A stretch of DNA of 64,000 nt. Source: Bin87 sp965219925. Lineage in GTDB: Bacteria; Chloroflexota; Dehalococcoidia; Lucifugimonadales; UBA3495. Under the pieces are notes generated by a model that was not told the DNA's origin, did no database searches, and saw only the letters and a program-made list of their open reading frames with translations. A program made the position numbers and the translations under genes. Of the stretch, positions 26,022-34,204 are shown in pieces. The stretch is taken from assembly GCA_965219925.1 (NCBI GenBank), contig OZ244795.1, forward strand, positions 1,240,001-1,304,000, in the 5' to 3' direction. Position 1 is the stretch's first letter, and each line of letters opens with the position of its first letter.

Positions 26022-27035
26022 CTATTGCAGTGCGATTCGTGAGTGGGACAGAACCGCGGGATTAACGAGGAATTCCGGCATCCGTCCCTGCAAAACGTCC
26101 ACGGTAGCTCTGGCGGTTCGTTCTTCCAACTCCAGTACCGATTGTTGAGACAAAAAGGCCACATGGGGTGTGACGATCACGTTGTCCAATTCAAACAGTG
26201 GATGACCTGCTGGCGGCGCTGCGGATTCCATGACATCCAGCCCCGCGCCGGCGATGCGTTCATCTTGCAACGCTTTATATAGCGCGGTTTCGTCGATGAT
26301 GGGTCCGCGAGCGCAATTGATCAGGTATGCCGACGATTTCATGTGCTTGATTGCGCGGTCGTCGATCAAACCGCGGGTGTCGTCGTTCAGCGGCGTGTGT
26401 AATGTAACGTAATCGGAACCGGCCAATACACTCTCGAATGTCGATGCTGACACGCCATCGGGAAGGGCGGCATCGGCAGGCAGGTATGGATCGTACACCA
26501 ACACCGCCAAACCGAAGGATCTTGCCTTGCGTGCCACTGCGCGGCCAATCCTGCCGAACCCGATTACTCCGATGGTTTGGGTGCGCAGCCTGGTCAACGG
26601 ATGCGGCGACGCAACTCCCTCCCATTTGCCGGCTTTCGCCATCCGGTCGTAGAAACCCACCTGTCGATTCCAGGTCAGCAGGAGGGCCATGACATGATCG
26701 CTTACTTCGTCAATGCAGTAATCCGGCACATAAGTTACGGGTATGCCCAGCTCAGTGGCAACGTCAACCGCGATGTTGTCCACTCCCACCCCATACCGGC
26801 TGATGACGCGGCAACGCTGCGCAGCCCGAACGACCTGGGGCGTAACCTGGGCGAAGCACGTCATGATGCCGTCGCAGTCGGCGGCCAACGCAACCAGAGT
26901 ATCCTCTGACCCATCCGGAGCTTCCACCACCTCGGCGCCGATTTCGGCCAACACCAGCCGCTCGGGCCCGGTGGACGGCCAAACGAAATCAGTAATCAAT
27001 ATGCGTGGCGGGGACACGTGATGAGGAGAAGTCAT
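26022..27035 (-). CDS. D-2-hydroxyacid dehydrogenase (phosphoglycerate dehydrogenase-like)
   Basis: NAD-dependent oxidoreductase of 337 residues. The Rossmann motif is GVIGFGRIGRAVARKARSFG followed by an acidic residue (VYDPY), indicating NAD. The catalytic arginine lies in NCARGPIIDETAL and the histidine in NVIVTPHVAFLSQQS. The N-terminal domain starts RILITDFVWPST. No ACT domain is present, so it is not the regulated SerA type; hydroxypyruvate, glyoxylate or C-terminal-binding-protein-like activity is equally possible. ATG at 27035 was chosen; an upstream in-frame start adds a histidine-rich tail with no site. Confidence 0.87.
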   Translation of the reverse strand: MTSPHHVSPPRILITDFVWPSTGPERLVLAEIGAEVVEAPDGSEDTLVALAADCDGIMTCFAQVTPQVVRAAQRCRVISRYGVGVDNIAVDVATELGIPVTYVPDYCIDEVSDHVMALLLTWNRQVGFYDRMAKAGKWEGVASPHPLTRLRTQTIGVIGFGRIGRAVARKARSFGLAVLVYDPYLPADAALPDGVSASTFESVLAGSDYVTLHTPLNDDTRGLIDDRAIKHMKSSAYLINCARGPIIDETALYKALQDERIAGAGLDVMESAAPPAGHPLFELDNVIVTPHVAFLSQQSVLELEERTARATVDVLQGRMPEFLVNPAVLSHSRIALQ

Positions 27036-27115
27036 AAATAAATGGATTCGGCAGGAGTGTGAAAGGTGTAGGGAGTATAACCGATGGCGATGATGTGAAC
27101 ACCACCGGTGCACTG

Positions 27116-27348
27116 CTCCTGCGTACCCGCTTTGTCAAACCAAACCAGCCGACTTTCATTGCGAAGGGCGCCCACCCCCACCTGTCATTGCGAGGAGCGC
27201 AGCCGCTCATGGTGAGCCTGTCGAACCACGTGGCAATCCCGTTAAGGTTGAGCACACGCCGGCAAACCGCCATTGCTACGGCGACGAGATTGCCACCCCC
27301 GTATCAAGTACGGGGTCGCAATGACAGATTAAAGCGGGTACGCGTGAG
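27116..27348. repeat. MITE-like element, family R, copy 4
   Basis: About 233 bp with ends CTCCTGCGTACCCGC and GCGGGTACGCGTGAG. Flanks CGGTGCACTG (27106-27115) and CGGTTTCACTG (27349-27359) look like a diverged target duplication. Contains both arm types and the GGTGAGCCTGTCGAACCACG insert. Nothing else is visible in the gap up to 27482. Confidence 0.7.
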
Positions 27349-27482
27349 CGGTTTCACTGTGACCGCATGGGTATGGGCCGTGAGCGTCGTGTTAGAATCG
27401 CCCAATGGTGAATGGAACGATTTTTACCTGATGCGCAGCAACAATTTCCGTATCAACCCAATTGGCAGTTTGGAAACCTGAA

Positions 27483-28130
27483 ATGTCTACACGTTATGCC
27501 GTAAGCCTGCTAACCGATCCGGATTTTACCGCGCGAGCATACCGGGCGCGCCAGCTTATCTGCGGGCAATATGCCTGCTGGGCTGCTGAAATGCACATGG
27601 TGCATCTGCCGCTTTCGGAATACTTCGCCCTGGAACCGGTGGGCGCAAATAACCCGGAAGCAGCGCTGGCCGGTGAGTTGGATCAGCTGGCCACACGCTA
27701 CCGACGGGTGTCGCCCCGCTTTCCCATGTTCAACCGCGGAATCACGACCACCCGTCCCTCGGAATCAGATGGCAACATCTGGCTGGATTTTTCTCCCGAG
27801 GTTGTGAATGAGCCGCTGTATCGCCTGCAATCACTGGTTGCGGACTTGCTGGATCGCAGTGAGCATATATCTGCTCCCCGGGCGCAGTACGGCCCGGATT
27901 TCCCGCCGCAGATACCGCTGTTGTCCCACGCTAACCTGCCTGACTCGGTGTTTGACAGCGCCCTGGAATTTGCGCGGGCCGTTACCGATGAGTTGAAGGT
28001 GTCGCAGATAACGAGGGCCTGGCGCATTGCCCTGACGCGGTTTGAATCGGATGCCGCCGGCGATGACTGGAGCGGAGGGCGGTGGGCCGCTGATTTAGGT
28101 TGGAAGGCGCTGGGTAGTTTTGGGCTCTGA
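27483..28130 (+). CDS. Conserved hypothetical protein, possibly 2H phosphoesterase-like
   Basis: A 215-residue soluble protein that I do not recognise firmly. It opens MSTRYAVSLLTDPDFTARAYR, then has AEMHMVHLPLSEYF and, about 110 residues later, IPLLSHANLPDS. Two histidine motifs near matching strands are reminiscent of the 2'-5' RNA ligase/2H phosphoesterase fold, but neither is a canonical HxT/Sx. ATG at 27483 directly follows an A-rich stretch. It has plus-strand orientation between two repeats and converges with the aldo/keto reductase. Coding seems real from its length and codon use. Confidence 0.55.
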   Translation: MSTRYAVSLLTDPDFTARAYRARQLICGQYACWAAEMHMVHLPLSEYFALEPVGANNPEAALAGELDQLATRYRRVSPRFPMFNRGITTTRPSESDGNIWLDFSPEVVNEPLYRLQSLVADLLDRSEHISAPRAQYGPDFPPQIPLLSHANLPDSVFDSALEFARAVTDELKVSQITRAWRIALTRFESDAAGDDWSGGRWAADLGWKALGSFGL

Positions 28131-28174
28131 TTTACCGAATCCAATCACACCGGGAACGCCAGCTCCAGGCTTCT

Positions 28175-28309
28175 CTCATGCGTACCCACTTTGTCATTGC
28201 GAGCACAGCGTGGCAATCTCGATGAGGTTGAACACACGCCGACTAACCGCCGTTGCTACGGCGACGAGATTGCCACGTCGCTCTGCTCCTCGCAATGACA
28301 GATTAAAGT
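28175..28309. repeat. MITE-like element, family R, copy 5
   Basis: Ends CTCATGCGTACCCAC and ATTAAAGTG. Flanked by exact 22-bp direct repeats at 28152-28173 and 28310-28331, both starting GGGAACGCCAGC. The right copy is the 3' coding end of the aldo/keto reductase, and the new stop codon (28303-28305) comes from the element. Confidence 0.75.
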
Positions 28310-29127
28310 GGGAACGCCAGCTCCAGGCTTCGCCGCTGATCCGACGTCAGATGCCAGCCCGAAGATTCGCAGTTAGCCGCGGTTCGCTCCGGGCTGTTCG
28401 ATTTCGGGATGGCCACCATCCCCGGCTGGTCGGCCACCCAGTTCAACGCAACTTGCGCCGGGGTCTTGCCGACATCATCGGCCACATCGTTCAAAACACT
28501 TTGAGCGCGGCCAATTCCCAGAGCGTTGGGTAGTCTTCTGCTTCGGCCGCCGGCCAATGCACCCTCGGCCAACGGGGAATACGCAATTACGGTGATGTTG
28601 TTCCGCCGGCAAAACGGTATAACGTCGCGTTCAGCGCTGCGACGGCGCAGGTTGTACAGAATCTGGTTGGACACGATGGGATTATTCCTGAGAGCTGACT
28701 GAGCCTCTTCCATGTCTTCTACTGAAAAATTGCTGACGCCGATGTAATCCACCATTCCGGCAGAAACGAGGTCTTCCATCGCCCGCATAGTTTCGGCGAT
28801 GGGGACGCTGGGGTTGGGCCAATGGATTTGATACAGATCGATTTTCGCGACGTTGAGCAGCCGCAGGCTGCGGTCGGCGGCCCGCATCACGGCGTCCCGG
28901 CGCAGGTTGTTACCCAGCACTTTGGTTGCAAGGAACACGCGGTCGCGGATTCCCTCGATGGCGGCGCCCACTGCATCTTCGGTGCGGTACATTTCGGCCG
29001 TGTCGATTAGGTTTGCGCCCAATTCCACGCCGTACCGCAGTGGCGGGGAACCCCCGGAATATCGCCAGGTGCCCAGGCCAATTTCCGATATCATCACGCC
29101 TGTGTTGGCCAACTGTTTCATCTGCAT
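28303..29127 (-). CDS. Aldo/keto reductase
   Basis: NADPH-dependent TIM-barrel oxidoreductase, about 274 residues. The catalytic tetrad is visible: LIDTAEMY (Asp, Tyr), FLATKVLG (Lys) and IDLYQIHWP (His). YIGVSNFSVEDMEE and AIPKSNSPERTAANCES are the cofactor-binding signatures. ATG at 29127 or 29121 gives the usual N terminus (MKQLANTGVMISEIGLGTW). The last residues end LELAFPL with a stop contributed by the adjacent repeat; the flanking duplicate predicts that the original gene ended LELAFPV. Confidence 0.9.
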   Translation of the reverse strand: MQMKQLANTGVMISEIGLGTWRYSGGSPPLRYGVELGANLIDTAEMYRTEDAVGAAIEGIRDRVFLATKVLGNNLRRDAVMRAADRSLRLLNVAKIDLYQIHWPNPSVPIAETMRAMEDLVSAGMVDYIGVSNFSVEDMEEAQSALRNNPIVSNQILYNLRRRSAERDVIPFCRRNNITVIAYSPLAEGALAGGRSRRLPNALGIGRAQSVLNDVADDVGKTPAQVALNWVADQPGMVAIPKSNSPERTAANCESSGWHLTSDQRRSLELAFPL

Positions 29128-29302
29128 AATTACCACCAAAGATTGAATCTTGCACTGTCTGACAGCCTGTTGGATAGCCATCGCGTTTTCGAATCCGGCC
29201 CGGACGCCGACTCCACGGCAGAGACTACACGCCTGGCGGCCAAGCCGGGGAATGGAATCAGGTTCAGATAGTCATTCATTGGGCTACGATACCTCAATCG
29301 GG

Positions 29303-29478
29303 CTCACGTGTACCCACTTCGTCAAACCAAACTGGCCTGCTGTCATTGCGAGGAGCGTAGCGACGTGGCAATCTCGTCGAGGTTGAACACACGCCGGCAA
29401 ACCACCATTGCTACGGCGATGAGATTGCCACCCCCGTATCAAGTACGGGGTCGCAATGACAAAGTGGGTACGCGCGAG
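29303..29478. repeat. MITE-like element, family R, copy 6
   Basis: Ends CTCACGTGTACCCAC and GTGGGTACGCGCGAG, 176 bp. Flanks CTCAATCGGG (29293-29302) and CTCAATTAGG (29479-29488) agree in 8 of 10 positions, read as a target duplication. Lies between the aldo/keto reductase start and the MFS gene stop; the gap holds no gene. Confidence 0.75.
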
Positions 29479-29506
29479 CTCAATTAGGAACTACCGTGGA
29501 TCCACG

Positions 29507-31075
29507 CTAAGAGCGGTCAGATTTTACCAAGTTCGCGGAGCGTAGCGACAACTCGGATAGTTCCATCGGGCTGGCACGCATCAGCGCGGCGGGGATGATG
29601 GCAAGCAGCGCAACGGTACCGGCAACCCGGAAGAAATTATGAAACAGGGCCAGGCTGGCAGCTCGCAGGGTTTTGTCGTATTCAATCCATGCCTGGGCCC
29701 GGGCAGCGGCGTCCAGACCCGGCATGGTCAATGGCGACTGGGTCTCGGTCAGGATGGTCAACATTTCGTTGATTCCCCAGGCAGACAGGGCCGCCGTACC
29801 AAGAGTCATGCCAAGCATCCGGGCCACCACGATCATCGAAGCCGACACGGCGCGATATTCCAACGGAGCAGCGCCGATGGCCCGGTGCATCAATGGAGCA
29901 ATGACCAGACCGAACCCAATTCCGGCTATAACCATATCGATGGTGAGTCGGGGCTCGGCGATAGCGATTTGCCAGTTGCCAACCCGAAACATGCCGAGCG
30001 CGATCAACCCGAGACCCACGACCGTCACCCAACGGGCATCGATCCACCTTAACGAAAGTCCACCAATTACGGAAAATACTGGAATGGTTCCCGTCATTCG
30101 CAGTAGCCAGAGCGCCGCAGTGAACGCATCCACCGGACGGTCGGGCACATCCATTACTGTATTTGCCATAATTACCGTGGTGGCCATGGCGATGATGAGC
30201 GCTATCCCCACCAATAATTGCGCCAGGTTGGCCGCGACAAACGCCCAAGCTTTGAACAACATACCCGAAATCAGTGGCTGATCAGTGCGGCGTTGAAGGT
30301 AAACCAGCAAGGCGGCGCTCAATGCGAATCCTGCCAACAGGCCAAAAGGAAGCCAGGCCGAGAGGCGGAACAGCCCTTCATGAGCTGCGGCCAGTCCCAG
30401 CATCACCAGCCCGATGGTGAGCACGACAGCGCCGCGATAATCCATCCGAGAACCTGCGAACCGTTCATTGCGCAAGAATAGCAGTGCGACGGCGATCACA
30501 GCCGCCTGAGGAACGTTCAGCCAGAATATGGCTCTCCAGCCCCAGATTTCAATCACGGCTCCGCCATAGGCTGGCCCCAACATGCTCCCTGCTTCGGCAG
30601 CGCCGGCCACGATTCCCAGGGCGAGGCCCCGTTTTTCCGGAGTTACCAGGGCGGCGGCAATGGCCAGACTGATCGGCACGGTTCCCCCGCCGCCGATTGC
30701 CTGCACCACTCGCGCCGCCACAATTTGATCCAGAGGCTCCATAACGCCGTTTAACCATTCCCATTCACCCGACAGCGCCACTAGTGTCGTACCCACGGCA
30801 AACACCGCCAACGATACGTGATAAACGCGCTGATACCCATACACATCGGCCAAACGACCCAGCAATGGCATCGCTACGGTGTACCCCAACAGGTAGGCCG
30901 TGACCACCCAGATGACCGATTCCAGGTCGGAAAGCTCGACTTTCAGGTCGGCCATCACGGCTGGCAGGGCAGTAACCACCACCGTTTGGTCCAGGGCGGT
31001 AATGAAAACGCCGGTGGCAATGGCGGCCACCATCAACCACGGCGGGAAGCTGAAATTTTGCAAACGACTCAGCAT
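29507..31075 (-). CDS. P55-like MFS exporter (DHA2 type)
   Basis: Major facilitator protein of 522 residues with about 14 predicted membrane segments. The N-terminal motif D1 region is FITALDQTVVVTALPAV and motif A is WVVTAYLLGYTVAMPLLGR followed by LADVYGYQR. The wording closely resembles the mycobacterial exporter P55 (Rv1410c). It starts 29 bp downstream of an LppX/LprG-like lipoprotein gene, the same pairing as LprG and P55. By analogy it may export lipids or amphiphilic compounds; multidrug efflux is an alternative. Confidence 0.87.
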   Translation of the reverse strand: MLSRLQNFSFPPWLMVAAIATGVFITALDQTVVVTALPAVMADLKVELSDLESVIWVVTAYLLGYTVAMPLLGRLADVYGYQRVYHVSLAVFAVGTTLVALSGEWEWLNGVMEPLDQIVAARVVQAIGGGGTVPISLAIAAALVTPEKRGLALGIVAGAAEAGSMLGPAYGGAVIEIWGWRAIFWLNVPQAAVIAVALLFLRNERFAGSRMDYRGAVVLTIGLVMLGLAAAHEGLFRLSAWLPFGLLAGFALSAALLVYLQRRTDQPLISGMLFKAWAFVAANLAQLLVGIALIIAMATTVIMANTVMDVPDRPVDAFTAALWLLRMTGTIPVFSVIGGLSLRWIDARWVTVVGLGLIALGMFRVGNWQIAIAEPRLTIDMVIAGIGFGLVIAPLMHRAIGAAPLEYRAVSASMIVVARMLGMTLGTAALSAWGINEMLTILTETQSPLTMPGLDAAARAQAWIEYDKTLRAASLALFHNFFRVAGTVALLAIIPAALMRASPMELSELSLRSANLVKSDRS

Positions 31076-31104
31076 CCGGGCTGTGGTCGGCGCCGGTTCA
31101 AGTT

Positions 31105-31944
31105 TTAGGGGGCGCTAACGTCTATGAAATTTTCCGGCGCATCGATGACGAGTTGGTTATTGATGTCGCTCAGAGTTATTTCGCGGACTGCGCCAGGCTT
31201 GTCGTATTCGCCCACCGGCCCGACCACGCGGGCTTTGATCGGTAGCAACTTGGCCGCATCTATCCAGATTTCGACGTTTACATCAGGCCGATTACTGGTG
31301 TTGAGCCCGGTCCACGACATTACCGAAGCGTCTGCGACGCCGCTGAGTCGGAATGCTCGCACTCCGTTTACGCGCTCGTCGCCGGTGACTCGTGCGTCGT
31401 CCACTTCCCTGATGAGATCGGCCATGATGATAGCCAGTTTTTCGATTGGAAGGGGGATAAGTGAATTTGGCTGCTTGGTCCATGATCGGGACGCCGGATC
31501 AACCAGGAAGTAACTGTCGGGAGTGATGACCATCTGTAAACGGACGAAAATGCCGTCTTGCGATTCCGCTGCCGGCCCGGAAACAAGGTACCCTTCAATA
31601 GTTAGATCCGCTCCCTGACGGGAATCCCAAACTCCATTGGCCGCAGTAATTTGTGCTGACAGGCTATCAACGTAGATGCTGCCCGACGGATGTGTGAGCG
31701 AGAACCGCATGGACTCGACGGACTCCATGTTTGCTGACGTTGCAGTCAGGAGCTGCTGCGCGTCGATTGGCGGCAGCGTGGCGGTTGGGCCGGGCGATGA
31801 CGGGTTGCCCTGCTGATTCTTCAGCGTACCCAACGCTCCTCCCTCGCAAGCTACGCCGAGCAATAGAATCACCGATACGGCAATACTGGTACTGGCCCAT
31901 AGGCGTTTTGGCAGGCGATTAGTGATCCGGCGGATGATTTTCAC
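31105..31944 (-). CDS. LppX/LprAFG-family lipoprotein
   Basis: A 279-residue secreted lipoprotein. A basic N terminus and hydrophobic stretch lead to lipobox GVAC with Cys33. A serine/proline-rich linker follows, then the LppX_LprAFG domain: DAQQLLTATSANMESVESMRF, SWTKQPNSL, VNGVRAFRLSGVAD and VNVEIWIDAAKLLPIKARV. In mycobacteria such proteins carry triacylated lipids across the periplasm. It directly precedes an MFS exporter gene. An outside-facing lipid carrier role is inferred. Confidence 0.82.
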   Translation of the reverse strand: MKIIRRITNRLPKRLWASTSIAVSVILLLGVACEGGALGTLKNQQGNPSSPGPTATLPPIDAQQLLTATSANMESVESMRFSLTHPSGSIYVDSLSAQITAANGVWDSRQGADLTIEGYLVSGPAAESQDGIFVRLQMVITPDSYFLVDPASRSWTKQPNSLIPLPIEKLAIIMADLIREVDDARVTGDERVNGVRAFRLSGVADASVMSWTGLNTSNRPDVNVEIWIDAAKLLPIKARVVGPVGEYDKPGAVREITLSDINNQLVIDAPENFIDVSAP

Positions 31945-31969
31945 GATTTGCCTCCCGTTGATGAAAACA

Positions 31970-32323
31970 TCACAGCAATGTAAAGACCAGCGTCGGCGTG
32001 ATGATTGTGAGCAGAAAGAATATTAACGTGAACCCGGTTACAACCCATGCCAGTGTGTTCAGTTGCCATGCGCAAGCGAGGGCTCCGAAGATGCCGGATA
32101 CAGCGCCCACGGTGGAGATAACCAAGCCCAGCAAGCCAATGATTACATAATCGAATGAGAAATCGAAGTCGAAAGGAGTGTAGGAGGTCACGACATATAC
32201 GGACACGACCGTCACCAACCCAATCAAGCAGTAGGAAATCAAAACCAGGGTCGATGCGATAGTCATTGCGAGATTGATGGCCAACAGGTCGTATCTTCGT
32301 TCCCGTGGAGCGATTTGGCTCAT
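31970..32323 (-). CDS. Small four-helix membrane protein, unknown
   Basis: A 117-residue protein with three or four hydrophobic segments (AINLAMTIASTLVLISYCLIG, YVIIGLLGLVISTVGAVSG, LNTLAWVVTGFTLIFFLLT). No conserved motif is recognised; the hydropathy resembles small DUF4190-like proteins, which cannot be confirmed. It lies 25 bp upstream of the lipoprotein gene on the same strand, which points to an envelope role. Confidence 0.6.
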   Translation of the reverse strand: MSQIAPRERRYDLLAINLAMTIASTLVLISYCLIGLVTVVSVYVVTSYTPFDFDFSFDYVIIGLLGLVISTVGAVSGIFGALACAWQLNTLAWVVTGFTLIFFLLTIITPTLVFTLL

Positions 32324-32364
32324 GTTAGCGCCTGGCCATAATCAATTAACGTATTGGCGCCGGG

Positions 32365-33792
32365 TTATCGAGTTGACCAAACCGCAAGGCTGCCGCCGCC
32401 GATGTCCACCAGCCCGCCGTCCTCAACGGCGCTGGCAACATATATTCTGGCGCCGCTGGCCGCACTGCCGTTGCGCCGTTGGGACAGATATTGTTGAGTG
32501 CCCGCCACCACCAATCCGGCTCCGTCTGGCGCCCAGGGAGAATGACTGCGGGCATACTGATCGAAGAATGCCAGCATCAGGAAAGTCTCTCCGCTGGGAG
32601 AGAATCGCAATCCTCCAGCCGCCGTCGATTCCATAGCCGGCGCGTCCGTCGGTTCGCTATCGACCACTCGCCATTCCATCGTGCGCTCTTCGGAGTTTAT
32701 GGCAACCCAGGCCAGTCGAGTCCCGGACGGTTCCCAGAAGAATCCCAACACCCATTCACCGTCTCGAATCGTGCGCTCTCCGCTTCCGTCAGATGCCACC
32801 AGTCGCAGCCGCTGGAATGCGGGGGAACCATCTGACTGGCGGTCTGCTACTGCAATGGTTCGGCCGTCGGACGACCAGAGGAAAGCGGTATTTCCTTCCA
32901 CTTCCGCCAGTCTCATGGGGAGATATGTCGGGTCGCCGGGTCTGCCGACCCATACGGCTTCACCGTCCCCGCCGGGAGCCGACCAGGCCAGCTGAGCGCC
33001 GTCGGGCGACCAGGCCGGGGTGCGGAAGGAACGAGAGCGGGTTATTGGCAGCACGGTGAGTTCCAGGTTTGCGCGGTCGAACCGGAGCACCGAAACTTCT
33101 TCGCCACTGTGCACGGCGAGCGAATTACTGTCCGGCGACCAATCGAAATACAGCGGCGCACCGCGTTGCACGGCGACCGGCTCACGTGGAACTCGTGCGC
33201 CGTCGGCAGGACTGGCGTCGGCTACGAACAGCGTTAGTCCTTCCGGTGTCGCGGCGGTGATCCCCACCAGCTGACCGTCGGGAGACCATTGGACATAGTG
33301 GGCGGCGCCGTCGGCAATGGTCATTGGGGCTTCATTTACAAACACCGGGCTGCCCACGCCGGTTGCTGCGTCCAATGACAGAACGCTGATTTCTGCGTTG
33401 TTCCGGGAATCGCCCTCGATCAATGAAACGGCGATTTGGCTTCCGTCGGGAGACCAGACCGGCCAACCGTACAAACGGTCTGGCGGCAATTGCTGTGACA
33501 ATACTCCGCTGACTTGCCCACCGGAGTTAGCCACTGCGCCAGCGGTCAACAAGTTGCGGTCGCTGCCATCCGGATTGACCGTTGCCAGTTGCCCATCGGA
33601 ATCAATGTAGGCTATGCGGTTAGTTGCCATTTGGAATTGGATGCTACCAGAATCCGCGACGTTTGAACCGCATCCCAGGCACATCAAAACGGCAATTGCT
33701 GCTACCACCGCGCCCGAAAGCCGCTTTAGGTGCGTTATCAACCGCCGCAGCGCTGTAGTCGTCGGCGGGGCGCAGAATGTTCGCGCGAGCAT
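32365..33792 (-). CDS. TolB/PD40-like beta-propeller protein, probable lipoprotein
   Basis: A 475-residue exported protein. A basic N terminus and one hydrophobic segment end in CLGC, a possible lipobox near residue 42. The rest consists of repeated WSPDG motifs (PVWSPDGSQIAVSL, YVQWSPDGQLVGI, YFDWSPDSNSLAVHS, PAWSPDGAQLAWS), the PD40/WD40-like blades of TolB proteins. Probably an extracytoplasmic scaffold or sensor. Start 33792 was chosen because longer in-frame starts would read into a repeat element. First gene of the four-gene envelope cluster. Confidence 0.75.
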   Translation of the reverse strand: MLARTFCAPPTTTALRRLITHLKRLSGAVVAAIAVLMCLGCGSNVADSGSIQFQMATNRIAYIDSDGQLATVNPDGSDRNLLTAGAVANSGGQVSGVLSQQLPPDRLYGWPVWSPDGSQIAVSLIEGDSRNNAEISVLSLDAATGVGSPVFVNEAPMTIADGAAHYVQWSPDGQLVGITAATPEGLTLFVADASPADGARVPREPVAVQRGAPLYFDWSPDSNSLAVHSGEEVSVLRFDRANLELTVLPITRSRSFRTPAWSPDGAQLAWSAPGGDGEAVWVGRPGDPTYLPMRLAEVEGNTAFLWSSDGRTIAVADRQSDGSPAFQRLRLVASDGSGERTIRDGEWVLGFFWEPSGTRLAWVAINSEERTMEWRVVDSEPTDAPAMESTAAGGLRFSPSGETFLMLAFFDQYARSHSPWAPDGAGLVVAGTQQYLSQRRNGSAASGARIYVASAVEDGGLVDIGGGSLAVWSTR

Positions 33793-33841
33793 CAGGGCTA
33801 CGTTATCATCCGTCCCGGCAATTGGCAATGCAACGCCAACC

Positions 33842-34017
33842 CTCCGCGTACCCGCTTTGTCAATCCAAACTGGCCTGCTGTCATTGCGAGGAGCACAGCG
33901 ACGTGGCAATCTCGCTGAGGTTGAACACACACCGGCGCACCATCATTGCTACGGCGACGAGATTGCCAACCCCCGCATCGAGTACGGGGTCGCAATGACA
34001 AAGTGGGTACGCGTGAG
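33842..34017. repeat. MITE-like element, family R, copy 7
   Basis: Ends CTCCGCGTACCCGC and GTGGGTACGCGTGAG. Flanks AACGCCAACC (33832-33841) and AACGCCAACT (34018-34027) match at 9 of 10 positions. It sits in the divergent gap between the propeller gene and cobQ; no cobalamin riboswitch is visible in the remaining 34028-34204. Confidence 0.78.
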
Positions 34018-34204
34018 AACGCCAACTTGCAGTTGGCTCAATCGTTTGGAATACTCAACGGGGCAGTTATTCGCCACGCGGAGTCTAAATCCGGCGGAAA
34101 CGCCGGCAACTGCGCTCAGCCGGTGCGTGCTCAACCCGCGATTGTGGTTTAATGTGGGTATCGTCCGATTGTCGGAACTAATCATTGTTCGGGAGGTCAT
34201 CACG

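Noticed and set aside
23134..29478. CRISPR array
   Set aside because: Repeats are widely spaced, palindromic with two arms, and have no regular spacers or cas genes.
33614..34204. N-terminal extension of cobQ by about 197 codons
   Set aside because: Crosses repeat copy 7 and overlaps the start of the propeller gene; a good ribosome site precedes the TTG at 34205.
34018..34204. Cobalamin riboswitch upstream of cobQ
   Set aside because: No B12-box-like motif or matching hairpins could be found.
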